From positions 62,001 to 126,000 of the forward strand of contig CAMCLD010000002.1 in assembly GCA_945875635.1 (NCBI GenBank): a stretch of 64,000 bases of DNA, in the 5' to 3' direction. Below are positions 17,100 through 26,193 of the stretch, one piece after another. The notes beneath the pieces were generated by a model that had not been told where the DNA came from, made no database searches, and was given only the letters and a program-made list of their open reading frames with translations. Position numbers and translations under genes: made by a program. Within the stretch, counting starts at the first letter, position 1. Every line of letters starts with the position of its first letter. This stretch comes from an uncultured Prevotella sp. (GTDB lineage: Bacteria > Bacteroidota > Bacteroidia > Bacteroidales > Bacteroidaceae).

Positions 17100-19661
17100 T
17101 TATTTAACAGCAACTTTGCGAACCTTGCCGTCAGATGTCTTTACGATGTAGATGCCATGGTTGCCAATGTTGGAAACTCTGCGGCCGCTCATATCGTAAA
17201 CTTCTGTAACCTTAGCGTTTGAGCTGTTGTCAACGGATGTGATGGAAAGTACTAATGGGTCAGGAGTGAAAGATGTTGTAACCTCTGCGCCTTCACCGTT
17301 GTAGCCTGGACTCTCATACAGACAGAGGATGTACTCACCTTTGCTTGGCGCATCGTATGTGAATTCAGATGTCCAAACATAGTTGTCTTGCTGTGGATAA
17401 CATCTTACTACATAGCCATTTTCATTGTAGTTGTCAACACAGTCAACACTGTACATTCTGAAGGCTGCGTAGGAGTTGCCACCTGATGAGATTGTAAATG
17501 TACCCTTAAGAGGGATGTTTACATAGTACCATTTAACATGATAGTTAGTCAGCATAGGAGCTGTGAACTTGTTCTCTGAAGTTGTTCCATCCTCATTCAC
17601 TACAATCTCAATGTTTGGAAGGTCAGCGAACTTAGTCTCTGTAGCTGTCACAGTGTATGGATTCTCAAGAGTTGTTGATGGGTCGTAAGCTGTTATTACC
17701 TTCAACAATGTAGTGCTGCCGGCTGGAACAGGTCTTGAAATCTGGTATCCATCGTTGCCACCGCTTACAGTTGACCACCATGAACCGTCCTTAATGCCAA
17801 ACTGAGTGTTGCTTGAAGTATATGTGTTGTAATCGTAGTAATAGTAGTAAGGCATGTCAGTCTCCAGTTCGAGGAGTGCATTGTCAGCAGCTGTGTAGCT
17901 AAAGAATGTTGTAACATTGCTGTTTTTTGACAAATCAACTGCCTTTCCATTGTTCAGAGCTATAGGCTTAGCCTCTATCTGACCAGGTTCAACGTCAAGC
18001 TCAGTAATTGTGAATGTCAAATTATCTTCTGTAATACCGTCGAAATAGAATACGTATGTAACGCCTTCAGTCTCTTCAATCTTGTAACCTGTTCCCTCAG
18101 GATAACGATCATGGTTTTCGTATGATCCGTTTGCTACTGGGAATGTTGGTATAATGTCGCTGTTCCCTGCGTCAACCTTCAGGTAGCCTGACTTTGTGGC
18201 AGTGTATTTATAGTATGTCTTGCCTGGCCTTATGTTATTGGCGCCCTCAGCTGTTGCTTGGATGGCTTTTACATACTCATCACCTTGAAGAATGTCTGTG
18301 AAGGTGAGCATGAATGGAGCTGAGAAGTCGTTATAGGTATTTACGTTGAGTAAATATGTCTTGCCAGGCTCTACAGGTGCTTTTACTGATGTGGGGCCAT
18401 CAGCAAGAGTCCTTCTAGTTTCCTTGTCTATCAATTGAAGATTAATATCTCCTGTGATGGTGTTGTCAGTTACTGCAATGTTTGCATATTTACTCTCTGT
18501 CACAGTCTCTGGCAATGTAAACTCATAATAGTAATAACCAGAATATTCCTTTGTCCGGTATTCTGTGTCAGCCACTATTGTCTTTGGCATGCTCTTAGCA
18601 TCACCTTCCTCAAGAGCAGATTCTGTTACGGTGATTTCCTCAGCTTCTGAAGTGGCTGTTGGCTTTACAACAGCAAAATGCAAGGTTGTAGTTGGCTCAC
18701 TACCATAGTCATTTCCAATCCTCTGGCGTAGCTTGATACCTCCTTTAGATTCAAAGGATGGCCATGTACTCTGGCAGTTGTCAACAAATACAGCCCTGCC
18801 TTCGTCACCAAGTTTTGCTTCTGAAGATACAATGTAGAAACCGTCCTTAAGTGTAAGGGGATACTGGAACCAGTATGTACCTGCCTCTGCAGGAAGAATC
18901 AGCTTGCCGTCAGTGACAGGAACGATAGGATTGTCACAGCTTGTTCCAGGACCTGTCTCTAAAGGCACGATGCTTATGTAGTATGGAGAACTGCTCCATC
19001 CTTCCAACTTGAAGATGTAAGTCTGTCCAGTTTCTACGTCAAGCTTGAAATAGCTTCCGTTGACAGCATCATCAACGCTTGTAACTGATGTAAAATCCTC
19101 GTCGCAGCTGTTTGCAACAGAGAATGTGTTTGGAGCCTGACAGTTGATGAAAAGAATCTTCACGGTGCCACTCTCAGTTGCCTGATATGTTGCGTATGAC
19201 GTTGCATAGTATTTTTCATAATCGTAGTTTGAAGGAACGTAAGTCTTCTCCTTGTCGATAACTACCGCATCATCGCAGGTCTTACCACCATCAATGTCGG
19301 CATCTGTTTCCTCTACAGTGGCATAAATGGAATAAGGACCACCCCCCCATACAGATGCTGTAATGTCGAGTTTCTTTCCTTTACCTACGGCGTATGTGTA
19401 GATGGTGTTGCTTCCAGAATATACGTAAGAAGAACCAACGCTGATACCGTCTATAGAACCAGATAGGTTATTTCCGCCTACTGCTACGACTTTAAGGAAT
19501 ACGTTTGTATTCGTAGGAGCAGTATAGGTGAAATAAGATGTTGCAGAGTAAGAAAATGCATTCTCCTCTCCGATTGGAATTTCCTTTGGACTATCTTGAG
19601 TCTGTGCGAAGACGCCAGAGAATAATGCCATTAGGAAACTCATTAGTAATAACTTTCTCAT
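17100..19661 (-). CDS. Large secreted beta-sandwich repeat protein with T9SS sorting domain
   Basis: 853 residues, function not recognised. A signal peptide (LLLMSFLMALFSGVFAQ) is followed by about six loosely repeated units of 100-130 residues. Each has a YxYTAxxSGxLKV-like core: YFTYTAPTNTNVFLKV near 42, YATYQATESGTVKILF near 158, YYEFTLPETV near 375, YYKYTATKSGYLKV near 485, FFSYTAADNALLELE near 590. Such cores resemble pre-peptidase C-terminal or similar beta-sandwich domains. The C-terminus (VTEVYDMSGRRVSN...HGIYIVKTSDGKVRKVAVK) is a clear T9SS type A sorting domain. No catalytic motif is seen. It has its own promoter and terminator and is the third T9SS cargo in a row. Confidence 0.8.
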   Translation of the reverse strand: MRKLLLMSFLMALFSGVFAQTQDSPKEIPIGEENAFSYSATSYFTYTAPTNTNVFLKVVAVGGNNLSGSIDGISVGSSYVYSGSNTIYTYAVGKGKKLDITASVWGGGPYSIYATVEETDADIDGGKTCDDAVVIDKEKTYVPSNYDYEKYYATSYATYQATESGTVKILFINCQAPNTFSVANSCDEDFTSVTSVDDAVNGSYFKLDVETGQTYIFKLEGWSSSPYYISIVPLETGPGTSCDNPIVPVTDGKLILPAEAGTYWFQYPLTLKDGFYIVSSEAKLGDEGRAVFVDNCQSTWPSFESKGGIKLRQRIGNDYGSEPTTTLHFAVVKPTATSEAEEITVTESALEEGDAKSMPKTIVADTEYRTKEYSGYYYYEFTLPETVTESKYANIAVTDNTITGDINLQLIDKETRRTLADGPTSVKAPVEPGKTYLLNVNTYNDFSAPFMLTFTDILQGDEYVKAIQATAEGANNIRPGKTYYKYTATKSGYLKVDAGNSDIIPTFPVANGSYENHDRYPEGTGYKIEETEGVTYVFYFDGITEDNLTFTITELDVEPGQIEAKPIALNNGKAVDLSKNSNVTTFFSYTAADNALLELETDMPYYYYYDYNTYTSSNTQFGIKDGSWWSTVSGGNDGYQISRPVPAGSTTLLKVITAYDPSTTLENPYTVTATETKFADLPNIEIVVNEDGTTSENKFTAPMLTNYHVKWYYVNIPLKGTFTISSGGNSYAAFRMYSVDCVDNYNENGYVVRCYPQQDNYVWTSEFTYDAPSKGEYILCLYESPGYNGEGAEVTTSFTPDPLVLSITSVDNSSNAKVTEVYDMSGRRVSNIGNHGIYIVKTSDGKVRKVAVK

Positions 19662-19769
19662 AAGCTTAATGAATTAAATTAATAAAAAATATATAAGTAT
19701 TGGTTTTTGACAAATGTCTTGTAGTTATGTTGTCTCTAAAAATTAACCTATAAATAATGTATAGCAAGT

Positions 19770-19803
19770 GCAAAAGTATTCAAAAGTTGTTAATATACCA
19801 AAC
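19770..19803 (-). promoter_or_regulatory. Promoter of the 853-residue T9SS protein
   Basis: Minus strand: TTTG (19799-19802), 20 bases, TACTTTTGC (19770-19778). This gives a leader of about 100 bases before the ATG at 19661. The rest of 19662-19923 is AT-rich and shows nothing else. Confidence 0.8.
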
Positions 19804-19923
19804 ATTTTTCAATGTTTTTTATTAAAAGGTTGGTTTTCTGTCTATATGCCTTGTTTTTGTAGATAAAAAATAACAAAACGCAAAAAAATAATGTGCTAAT
19901 CATTCATTTGCTTTTGAAGACAG

Positions 19924-20484
19924 CTATAATGTCTTCTCAATACGGAAGAGTCGTTTCTCCTTATATATATATATGTCTATAGTGCCATTGGAATATCTGT
20001 CCTCGTAGCCTTCTTCCTGTAAGGAGAATCCCAGTCCTTTGATTTGTTCCACCAAGTTTTCGTATGCTTTGTTGTTGAACACAGCCATCTGGATGGTGTT
20101 GCCAACAGAGACATACGATGACACACCTTTCGCTTGGGGCAGGGGTGCATCTTCATAGCCACTGTTTCCCATCTTCTTTGGAAGACGGCAGTTCTTGTAG
20201 AGCATAGCCTCGTATTTGTCGAGCCTGTAGATGGCATAGTCTTTCACAGTCTTATAACCATATTTCCTTGCCAGCATCTCCATGTTGCCATGGTCGTTGT
20301 AAAGGTCGATGCCTTCTGCTATGCTCATTACTTCGGGTATGGCTTCCACGTGGTATGTGACAGCCTGTTCTGTTGGAGCACTGGTTTGCTCCTGTGTCTT
20401 GTTCTCTGTAGAAATGTTGGCTGTGCCGCAGGCGGCAAGCAACAATGTACCTGACAATAACCAACTCTTTGTCTTCATGTCCAT
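19924..20484 (-). CDS. Hypothetical lipoprotein, 186 residues
   Basis: Family not recognised. The leader MDMKTKSWLLSGTLLLAAC carries lipobox LLAAC (Cys19) followed by GTANIS, with no acidic surface-export signal, so a periplasm-facing lipoprotein is more likely. The mature part has a short Thr/Gln-rich linker, then a compact domain with EAIPEVMSIAEGIDLYNDHG and YVSVGNTIQMAVFNNKAYENL, ending in a lysine/arginine-rich IYIYKEKRLFRIEKTL. Its ATG at 20484 overlaps the TAA of the CoA-transferase gene (TAATG), indicating translational coupling; an alternative start is 20478. The 106-residue plus-strand frame at 20134-20454 is a shadow. Confidence 0.75.
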   Translation of the reverse strand: MDMKTKSWLLSGTLLLAACGTANISTENKTQEQTSAPTEQAVTYHVEAIPEVMSIAEGIDLYNDHGNMEMLARKYGYKTVKDYAIYRLDKYEAMLYKNCRLPKKMGNSGYEDAPLPQAKGVSSYVSVGNTIQMAVFNNKAYENLVEQIKGLGFSLQEEGYEDRYSNGTIDIYIYKEKRLFRIEKTL

Positions 20485-21995
20485 TATTTTATATATTCAC
20501 TGAAATCAGTAAGTCGCATGTCACCCTTACGGAGGAAGGTGTCGTGGAAAGCGAGTGCGGCAAGCATCGACTGTGGCTCGTGACCCATGGGTGCTACATG
20601 GTTGAGATAGTCGCGCAGCAATGGTCTGTAGTCTGGATGTGCACAATTCTCAATAATCTCATGGGCCCTTCTCACCGGTCCTTTTCCACGCAGGTCGGCT
20701 ACACCCTGTTCTGTCACAATGATATCGACATCATGTTCCGTAGAGTCAACATGGCAGCACATAGGCACTATGGCACTTATCTTGCCTCCCTTAGCAACGG
20801 AAGGTGTGGTGAATATCGATAGATAACCGTTGCGCTCATAGTCGCATGAGCCTCCTATGCCGTTCATAAGGTTGCTGCCGCAGATGTGCGATGAGTTCTC
20901 GTTGCCGTATATGTCACATTCAAGTGCTGTGTTGAGTGCTATCACCCCCAGTCGCCTTATCACCTCTGGAGAGTTGGCTATTTCGCTCTGTCTGATGGTA
21001 AGGTGTTTGGAGAAATAGTCCATGTTGTCATACACCCTGTGGAGACACTCGTTGGTAACAGTCATGGCTGTAGCCGAGGCATCGATGATTTTCCCTTCAA
21101 GCATGTAATCGACAGCTGCATCCTGTACGACCTCGCTATATACATTGAAGCGCGGTATGAGCGGACTCGTTCCGAGAGCCTTCAGCACGGCATTGCCCGT
21201 GGCTCCCACTCCACTCTGTATAGGCAGGAAGGACTTTGGTATCCTGCCCTCTTTCATGTCTTTGGCAAGAAGGTCTGCCACGTGGAGTCCTATCTGCATC
21301 GTGTTCTCGTCAGGCTCCTTGAAAGCCCTCGCCTCCTCTGGAATGTTGCTCTCAATGACACCTACAATCTTGCTGGCGTCTATTGTTATGTAGTCGTTGC
21401 CGAGACGGTCGTAGGGAGAATGAATGTCCATCACCTCCCTGCCTTCCCAGCACTCATGCGGCTCCCATGTGTCGTGGAGGAAACGAGAGTTGGGGTTGTG
21501 GAACTGATTGTGTTCCAGTATGACCTTCTTGGCAAGACGCACCACTGTGGAGACGATGCCTCCTGCTGAGGTAAGGAACGCCTTGCACTCCTTGTCGCCC
21601 TCCTCCATGCCGCTGACCTCAATGACTGCCCAGTCAACAGGCCCGTAGAATCCACGGCGCAACCGTTCAGCCATGTGTCCTAAATGCATGTCTTCGTAAT
21701 CGACTTCCCCCATGTTGGTATGGTCGCGGAAATCCTTGTTGGTAGAGAATGGTGCCCTGAACTTAAGAGCGTGGGCAGCAGCCATGTCGCCTTCCACGCT
21801 TTGGCACGACGATGCACCTGTAAGCACGCTTACCTGAAAGCTGTTGCCGGCTTCATGCTCTTTTACAGCCCTTTTGGACAGTTCGCGGAATATAGCCTTG
21901 GGGTTGCCATTTGGCGTGAAACCGGAGAGTCCAAGTACATCCCCGTCCTTAATCATTGCGGCAGCCTCTGCCGCAGTCAGTCTTGTGTATGCCAT
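20484..21995 (-). CDS. Acetyl-CoA hydrolase/transferase family protein (succinate:acetate CoA-transferase type)
   Basis: 503 residues, starting at MAYTRLTAAE (21995); the 25-residue longer frame would run back towards the -7 box and has no homology. The family moves CoA between succinyl-CoA or propionyl-CoA and acetate or succinate. In Bacteroidetes it would close the succinate-propionate or acetate branch of fermentation in the cytoplasm. Seen are the CoA-loop QSGVGATGNAVLKAL (about 260-274), FNVYSEVVQD, whose Glu288 fits the catalytic glutamate position, and NLMNGIGGSCDY near 400. It is divergent from cysS and followed by the overlapping lipoprotein. Exact CoA donor and acceptor cannot be told from sequence. 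Confidence 0.88.
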   Translation of the reverse strand: MAYTRLTAAEAAAMIKDGDVLGLSGFTPNGNPKAIFRELSKRAVKEHEAGNSFQVSVLTGASSCQSVEGDMAAAHALKFRAPFSTNKDFRDHTNMGEVDYEDMHLGHMAERLRRGFYGPVDWAVIEVSGMEEGDKECKAFLTSAGGIVSTVVRLAKKVILEHNQFHNPNSRFLHDTWEPHECWEGREVMDIHSPYDRLGNDYITIDASKIVGVIESNIPEEARAFKEPDENTMQIGLHVADLLAKDMKEGRIPKSFLPIQSGVGATGNAVLKALGTSPLIPRFNVYSEVVQDAAVDYMLEGKIIDASATAMTVTNECLHRVYDNMDYFSKHLTIRQSEIANSPEVIRRLGVIALNTALECDIYGNENSSHICGSNLMNGIGGSCDYERNGYLSIFTTPSVAKGGKISAIVPMCCHVDSTEHDVDIIVTEQGVADLRGKGPVRRAHEIIENCAHPDYRPLLRDYLNHVAPMGHEPQSMLAALAFHDTFLRKGDMRLTDFSEYIK

Positions 21996-22029
21996 AGATG
22001 TGTGTGGAATTGTGTTTGTTTTTCTTGCG

Positions 22030-22038
22030 GCAAAGGTA
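22030..22038 (-). promoter_or_regulatory. -7 box of the CoA-transferase promoter
   Basis: TACCTTTGC on the minus strand, 35 bases before the ATG. The -33 region is T-rich with several TTG candidates (best spacing 17 or 24), so only the -7 box is firm. Confidence 0.65.
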
Positions 22039-22087
22039 CGAAATAAAATCAATAACAATGTCAAAAACAATAAAAAACACTTTTTAT

Positions 22088-22119
22088 TTTGTTATCTAAC
22101 CGATTTCAGCTAACTTTGC
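22088..22119 (+). promoter_or_regulatory. Promoter of the cysS gene cluster
   Basis: TTTG (22088-22091), 19 bases, TAACTTTGC (22111-22119): a full match to the Bacteroidetes consensus. The leader to the ATG at 22220 is about 95 bases and contains CCTGC...GCAGG (about 22141-22170), which could form a small hairpin. Confidence 0.88.
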
Positions 22120-22219
22120 AGTTAAAACAGAAGCAAATAGCCTGCCTTTATGTCAATTTGCGTTGCAGGATTAATGAAGGGTAGTATGTCAGAATTGATA
22201 ATCTATAAATTATAGTATA

Positions 22220-23722
22220 ATGACGAGCAACCAGGTATTACTTATTTATAATACTCTTACGAGGAAGAAAGAGCGTTTTGAACCAATCCACTCACCCAAT
22301 GTGGGACTGTATGTATGCGGACCGACTGTTTATGGCGACCCACATCTTGGACATGCACGTCCAGCCATAACATTCGACATCCTTTTCAGATATCTCAGGC
22401 ATCTGGGATATAAGGTTAGGTATGTCAGGAACATCACGGACGTTGGACATCTTGAGCACGATGCCGACGAGGGTGAGGACAAGATTGCCAAGAAAGCAAG
22501 GCTTGAACAGTTGGAGCCCATGGAGATAGCCCAGTATTATACCAACCGTTACCATCAGGCAATGGATGCTCTCAATGTGTTGCCACCAAGCATAGAGCCT
22601 CATGCCACAGGGCACATCATAGAGCAGATTGAACTGGTGAGGGAGATTCTTGACAATGGCTTTGCCTATGAAAGTAACGGGTCGATATATTTCGACATAG
22701 AAGCATACAACAAGAAACATCATTACGGCATACTATCAGGACGCAACCTAGAGAATGTCATAAACGAAAGCCGACAACTCGACGGAGTGGGGGAGAAACA
22801 CAACCAGGCAGACTTCGCACTATGGAAGAAGGCACAGCCAGAGCATATAATGAGATGGAAGTCGCCATGGAGTGACGGATTCCCAGGCTGGCACTGTGAG
22901 TGCACTGCTATGGGAAGGAAATATCTTGGAGAACATTTCGACATACATGGTGGAGGCATGGACCTCGTTTTCCCACATCATGAGTGTGAGATAGCACAGT
23001 CGGTTGCCTCGCAAGGCAGCGAGATGGTGAAATACTGGATGCATAACAACATGATTACCATCAACGGACAGAAGATGGGCAAGAGTCTTGGCAACTTCAT
23101 CACCCTTGAGCAGTTCTTTACAGGCAACCATGATAGTCTGGAGAAGGCATACAGTCCTATGACAATACGCTTCTTCATACTGAGTGCACACTATAGAGGA
23201 ACGGTAGATTTCTCAAATGATGCACTGAAGGCAAGTGAGAAAGGACTTGAGAAACTCATGACAGCTCTCTCCGACCTTGACAGGATAAAGACATCGAAGA
23301 CTTCGGATGCTGCCACTTCAAACCTCGTGGGTGCACTGAGGCAGAGATGCTATGATGCCATGAACGACGACCTTGCCACACCTGTGGTTATCAGCAATCT
23401 CTTCGAGGCTTGCGCTGTAATTAACAAGGTAGTGGCACATCAGGCAGAGATATCAGAGGCAGACCTTGCGGAACTTCGCAAGGTAATGACGCTGTTTACA
23501 TCCGACATCCTTGGACTGCGCAATGACAAGAGTGCCGACAACAGTGCGAGAGAGGAAGCATTCGGAAAGGTCGTGGACATGGTGCTTGAACTTCGTGCAA
23601 AGGCAAAGGCTGCCAAGGACTGGACTACGAGCGACCATATAAGGGACGAGCTTGCAGCAGCGGGATTCGAGGTGAAAGACACCAAGGATGGTGTGACATG
23701 GAAACTTAATATAGGCAAGTAG
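22220..23722 (+). CDS. cysS: Cysteinyl-tRNA synthetase
   Basis: 500 residues; charges tRNA-Cys with cysteine in the cytoplasm. The class I signatures are present: [16 protein letters not shown] near residues 32-47 (zinc-ligand Cys plus the HIGH-like motif) and KMGKSLGN near 275 (KMSKS-like loop). Further zinc ligands lie in WHCECTAMG and FPHHECE. The C-terminal DALR/anticodon-binding helices follow. Length is slightly above the E. coli enzyme, as usual in Bacteroidetes. It is the first gene of a plus-strand series with short gaps. Confidence 0.97.
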   Translation: MTSNQVLLIYNTLTRKKERFEPIHSPNVGLYVCGPTVYGDPHLGHARPAITFDILFRYLRHLGYKVRYVRNITDVGHLEHDADEGEDKIAKKARLEQLEPMEIAQYYTNRYHQAMDALNVLPPSIEPHATGHIIEQIELVREILDNGFAYESNGSIYFDIEAYNKKHHYGILSGRNLENVINESRQLDGVGEKHNQADFALWKKAQPEHIMRWKSPWSDGFPGWHCECTAMGRKYLGEHFDIHGGGMDLVFPHHECEIAQSVASQGSEMVKYWMHNNMITINGQKMGKSLGNFITLEQFFTGNHDSLEKAYSPMTIRFFILSAHYRGTVDFSNDALKASEKGLEKLMTALSDLDRIKTSKTSDAATSNLVGALRQRCYDAMNDDLATPVVISNLFEACAVINKVVAHQAEISEADLAELRKVMTLFTSDILGLRNDKSADNSAREEAFGKVVDMVLELRAKAKAAKDWTTSDHIRDELAAAGFEVKDTKDGVTWKLNIGK

Positions 23723-23763
23723 TTGCGCTCACTGATAGTATCGTAGACACAAAATACTGGTAA

Positions 23764-24462
23764 ATGATAGACTGGCTGCAAAACATAGATACAGCCTTGA
23801 TGCTTTGGCTCAATGGCTTCCACAATAGCTTTATGGACACATTCATGTGGCTTGTGTCTAATAAACTCATGTGGGTGCCCATGTATGTGATGATACCATA
23901 CGTGCTATATAAACGCTTTGGGATAAAGGCAGCGTTGTTCCTCGTAGTGGCGATGTTTCTTATAAACGTTTTTGCCACCGACTCCTTCTGTAGTCAGGTG
24001 TTGCGCCACAATATATTGAGGCCAAGACCATCGAATGCGGACAGTCCCATATACAGGATGGTGCACATAGTGAATGGATACAGAGGTGGACACTATGGCT
24101 TCCCTTCATGCCATGCAGCCAATTCGTTCTCTCTCGCCACCCTCATCACGCTTGTTTTCCATAACAAGAAGACAGCAGTGCTGATGTTCTTGTGGGCTAT
24201 ACTACATTCTTACAGCAGAGTGTATCTCGGCGTGCATTACCCGGGGGATATAATAGCCGGAGCCATTATCGGCTGTATGGTGGCTGGTTTGGTGTATTAC
24301 ATCTTCAGATGCTTGCTTAAAGTTGAGCGTATGAGGAAATGCCATACGGCGGAGCCGATGATAATACCATATATGGGATTGTCTATCTTTTTCCTGCTTA
24401 TATTGTTCTGTACAATAAACACATATATCCTTCCAAGGGCTTTCATCTGTCATGTGAACTAA
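23764..24462 (+). CDS. PAP2-family membrane phosphatase
   Basis: 232 residues with about six transmembrane helices. The phosphatidic-acid-phosphatase signature is complete: LRHNILRPRPSN (about 78-89), YGFPSCHAANSF (PSGH variant with Cys, about 114-125) and HSYSRVYLGVHYPGDI (about 152-167), providing the catalytic His-Asp pair. Members dephosphorylate membrane lipid phosphates such as phosphatidate, undecaprenyl pyrophosphate or lipid A, with the active site on the periplasmic face; the substrate here is unknown. It follows cysS by 41 bases and is probably co-transcribed. Confidence 0.88.
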   Translation: MIDWLQNIDTALMLWLNGFHNSFMDTFMWLVSNKLMWVPMYVMIPYVLYKRFGIKAALFLVVAMFLINVFATDSFCSQVLRHNILRPRPSNADSPIYRMVHIVNGYRGGHYGFPSCHAANSFSLATLITLVFHNKKTAVLMFLWAILHSYSRVYLGVHYPGDIIAGAIIGCMVAGLVYYIFRCLLKVERMRKCHTAEPMIIPYMGLSIFFLLILFCTINTYILPRAFICHVN

Positions 24463-24500
24463 TGCAGGTGGGGTTCTTGGTTGTTCATTGCTGATGAGAT

Positions 24501-25799
24501 ATGGAGAGTCTTCTGCATTATATATGGAAACATAGGATGCTTCCTGTTGGAGAGCTACGGACATCTGACGGACAGGAAGTGGAAATCATTGATTCAGGAC
24601 TTGCCAACAGGTCGGCAGGTCCTGACTTCTTCAATTCAAAACTTCGTATAGGAGGTGTCATGTGGGTTGGTAATGTGGAGATACACACCAAGTCGTCTGA
24701 CTGGTATGCTCATGGCCATGACAAGGACCACCATTATGATAATGTAGTGCTTCACGTGGCAAGCGAGATAGACACGGACGTAAGGACATGTGACGGAAAG
24801 TTGTTGCCACAGTTGAGAATTGTCGTACCTCAAGGTGTGGAAGAGAACTATGCCATGCTTCTCAACGAAGACAGATACCCTCCATGCTATAGGGCAATAC
24901 CAACGATTCCGTCTCTCTCGATGCATTCATGGATGAGTGCGTTGCTGACGGAACGCCTTGAGAACAAGACCGTTGCCGTTGAGGAAAGGCTGAAGAGATA
25001 CAGCGGTTCATGGGAAGATACCTATTTCGTTACTTTGTCAAGGAACTTCGGCTTTGGTGTCAATGGTGAGGCTTTTGAGACATGGGCGGAGTCGATACAA
25101 CTAATGTCAGTAGGGCACCACCGTGATGACATTTTCCAGATAGAGGCATTCTTTATGGGACAGGCAGGACTGCTCGATGCCCACAGTATGCCCGACCGTC
25201 ACAAGAAGAGAGCCATGGCGGATGATTATTTCAACAAGCTGGCAGCAGAATACACATATCTTGCCCATAAGTTCCGTCTGACACATATCGACCCGGGACT
25301 GTGGAAGCTGCTCCGTCTCCGCCCACAGAACTTTCCTTATATAAGGCTGTCACAACTGGCTAACATGTATTACAAACGCAGGACAGCATTTGCCGACCTT
25401 CTTGACTGCTGTGAGGTTAAAGACGTTGAGAAGCTGTTTAGCACCAATGTGACTGAATATTGGAAGACACATTATATGTTTGGAGAAGAATGCAGAAAGA
25501 GCGATAAGAACCTATCGGCTTCGTCCAAGCGTCTTCTCATAGTAAATACAGCTGTACCAATGCTCTTTGCCTATGGAAAGAATATAGGTGATGATTCTCT
25601 TTGTGAAAGGGCATTGCGATTCATGGAACAGATAAAGGCAGAGAACAACCATATAGTGCGGATGTGGAAAGAGTGTGGCATGGACGTGAGGGATGCCGGT
25701 GACTCGCAGGCTCTCATAGAACTAAAGAAAGTGTATTGCGACAGGAAGGACTGTCTGCGTTGCAGGATAGGGTATGAATATCTAAAGATAAGGAGATAG
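24501..25799 (+). CDS. DUF2851 family protein
   Basis: 432 residues, cytoplasmic, no signal peptide. The start MESLLHYIWKHRMLP and the block NRSAGPDFFNSKLRIG... WVGNVEIHTKSSDWYAHGHD are characteristic of DUF2851, a family nearly confined to Bacteroidetes and with no assigned activity. The conserved GPDF, E-x-H and H-x-H-D-x-x-Y-x-N-V-V-L-H-V pattern resembles a metal-dependent nuclease-like core (inference). The C-terminus ends in a CDRKDCLRCRIGYEYLK cluster with three cysteines. It lies between a PAP2 phosphatase and a thioesterase/dprA pair with short spacing. Confidence 0.85.
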   Translation: MESLLHYIWKHRMLPVGELRTSDGQEVEIIDSGLANRSAGPDFFNSKLRIGGVMWVGNVEIHTKSSDWYAHGHDKDHHYDNVVLHVASEIDTDVRTCDGKLLPQLRIVVPQGVEENYAMLLNEDRYPPCYRAIPTIPSLSMHSWMSALLTERLENKTVAVEERLKRYSGSWEDTYFVTLSRNFGFGVNGEAFETWAESIQLMSVGHHRDDIFQIEAFFMGQAGLLDAHSMPDRHKKRAMADDYFNKLAAEYTYLAHKFRLTHIDPGLWKLLRLRPQNFPYIRLSQLANMYYKRRTAFADLLDCCEVKDVEKLFSTNVTEYWKTHYMFGEECRKSDKNLSASSKRLLIVNTAVPMLFAYGKNIGDDSLCERALRFMEQIKAENNHIVRMWKECGMDVRDAGDSQALIELKKVYCDRKDCLRCRIGYEYLKIRR

Positions 25800-25803
25800 A
25801 GGA

Positions 25804-26193
25804 ATGGAATATGATTTTGAGACGAGGATGGAGGTGCGCGACTATGAGTGTGACATAGAGGGTATTGTCAACAATGCGAATTATCTTCACTATCTGGAAC
25901 ATACAAGGCATCTCTTTCTGAAAAGCAGAAACCTCAGCTTTGCAGAGATGCACAGGAAAGGAGTAGATGCTGTGGTGGCAAGGATGAATCTGCAATATAA
26001 GGTGCCTCTAAGATGTGATGATGAGTTTGTTTCTCGCCTTTCAGTCTCCAAAGAAGGAATAAGATATGTCTTCAGGCAAGACATATATAGATTGCCAGAC
26101 GAGAAACTGTGTGTGAAAGCAGTTGTGGAGCTGGTATGCCTCGTTGAAGGCAGGCTCTCCAACAGTGAGGACTATGACAGGGCGTTGCTATGA
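25804..26193 (+). CDS. Acyl-CoA thioesterase, 4-hydroxybenzoyl-CoA thioesterase (YbgC-like) family
   Basis: 129 residues, single hotdog fold. The motif RDYECDIEGIVNNANYLHYL near residues 10-30 corresponds to the family's D-x-x-G-H-V-x-N-x-x-Y-x-x-Y, with Asp16 as likely catalytic residue and Ile replacing the usual His before VNN. It hydrolyses a small acyl-CoA thioester in the cytoplasm; the true substrate is unknown. The ATG is preceded by GGAGATAGAGGA. Its stop overlaps the dprA start (ATGA), so the two are translationally coupled. Confidence 0.85.
   Translation: MEYDFETRMEVRDYECDIEGIVNNANYLHYLEHTRHLFLKSRNLSFAEMHRKGVDAVVARMNLQYKVPLRCDDEFVSRLSVSKEGIRYVFRQDIYRLPDEKLCVKAVVELVCLVEGRLSNSEDYDRALL

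Noticed and set aside
22120..22219. T-box or other riboswitch in the cysS leader
   Set aside because: No T-box sequence or specifier stem was recognised; only a short CCTGC/GCAGG pairing.
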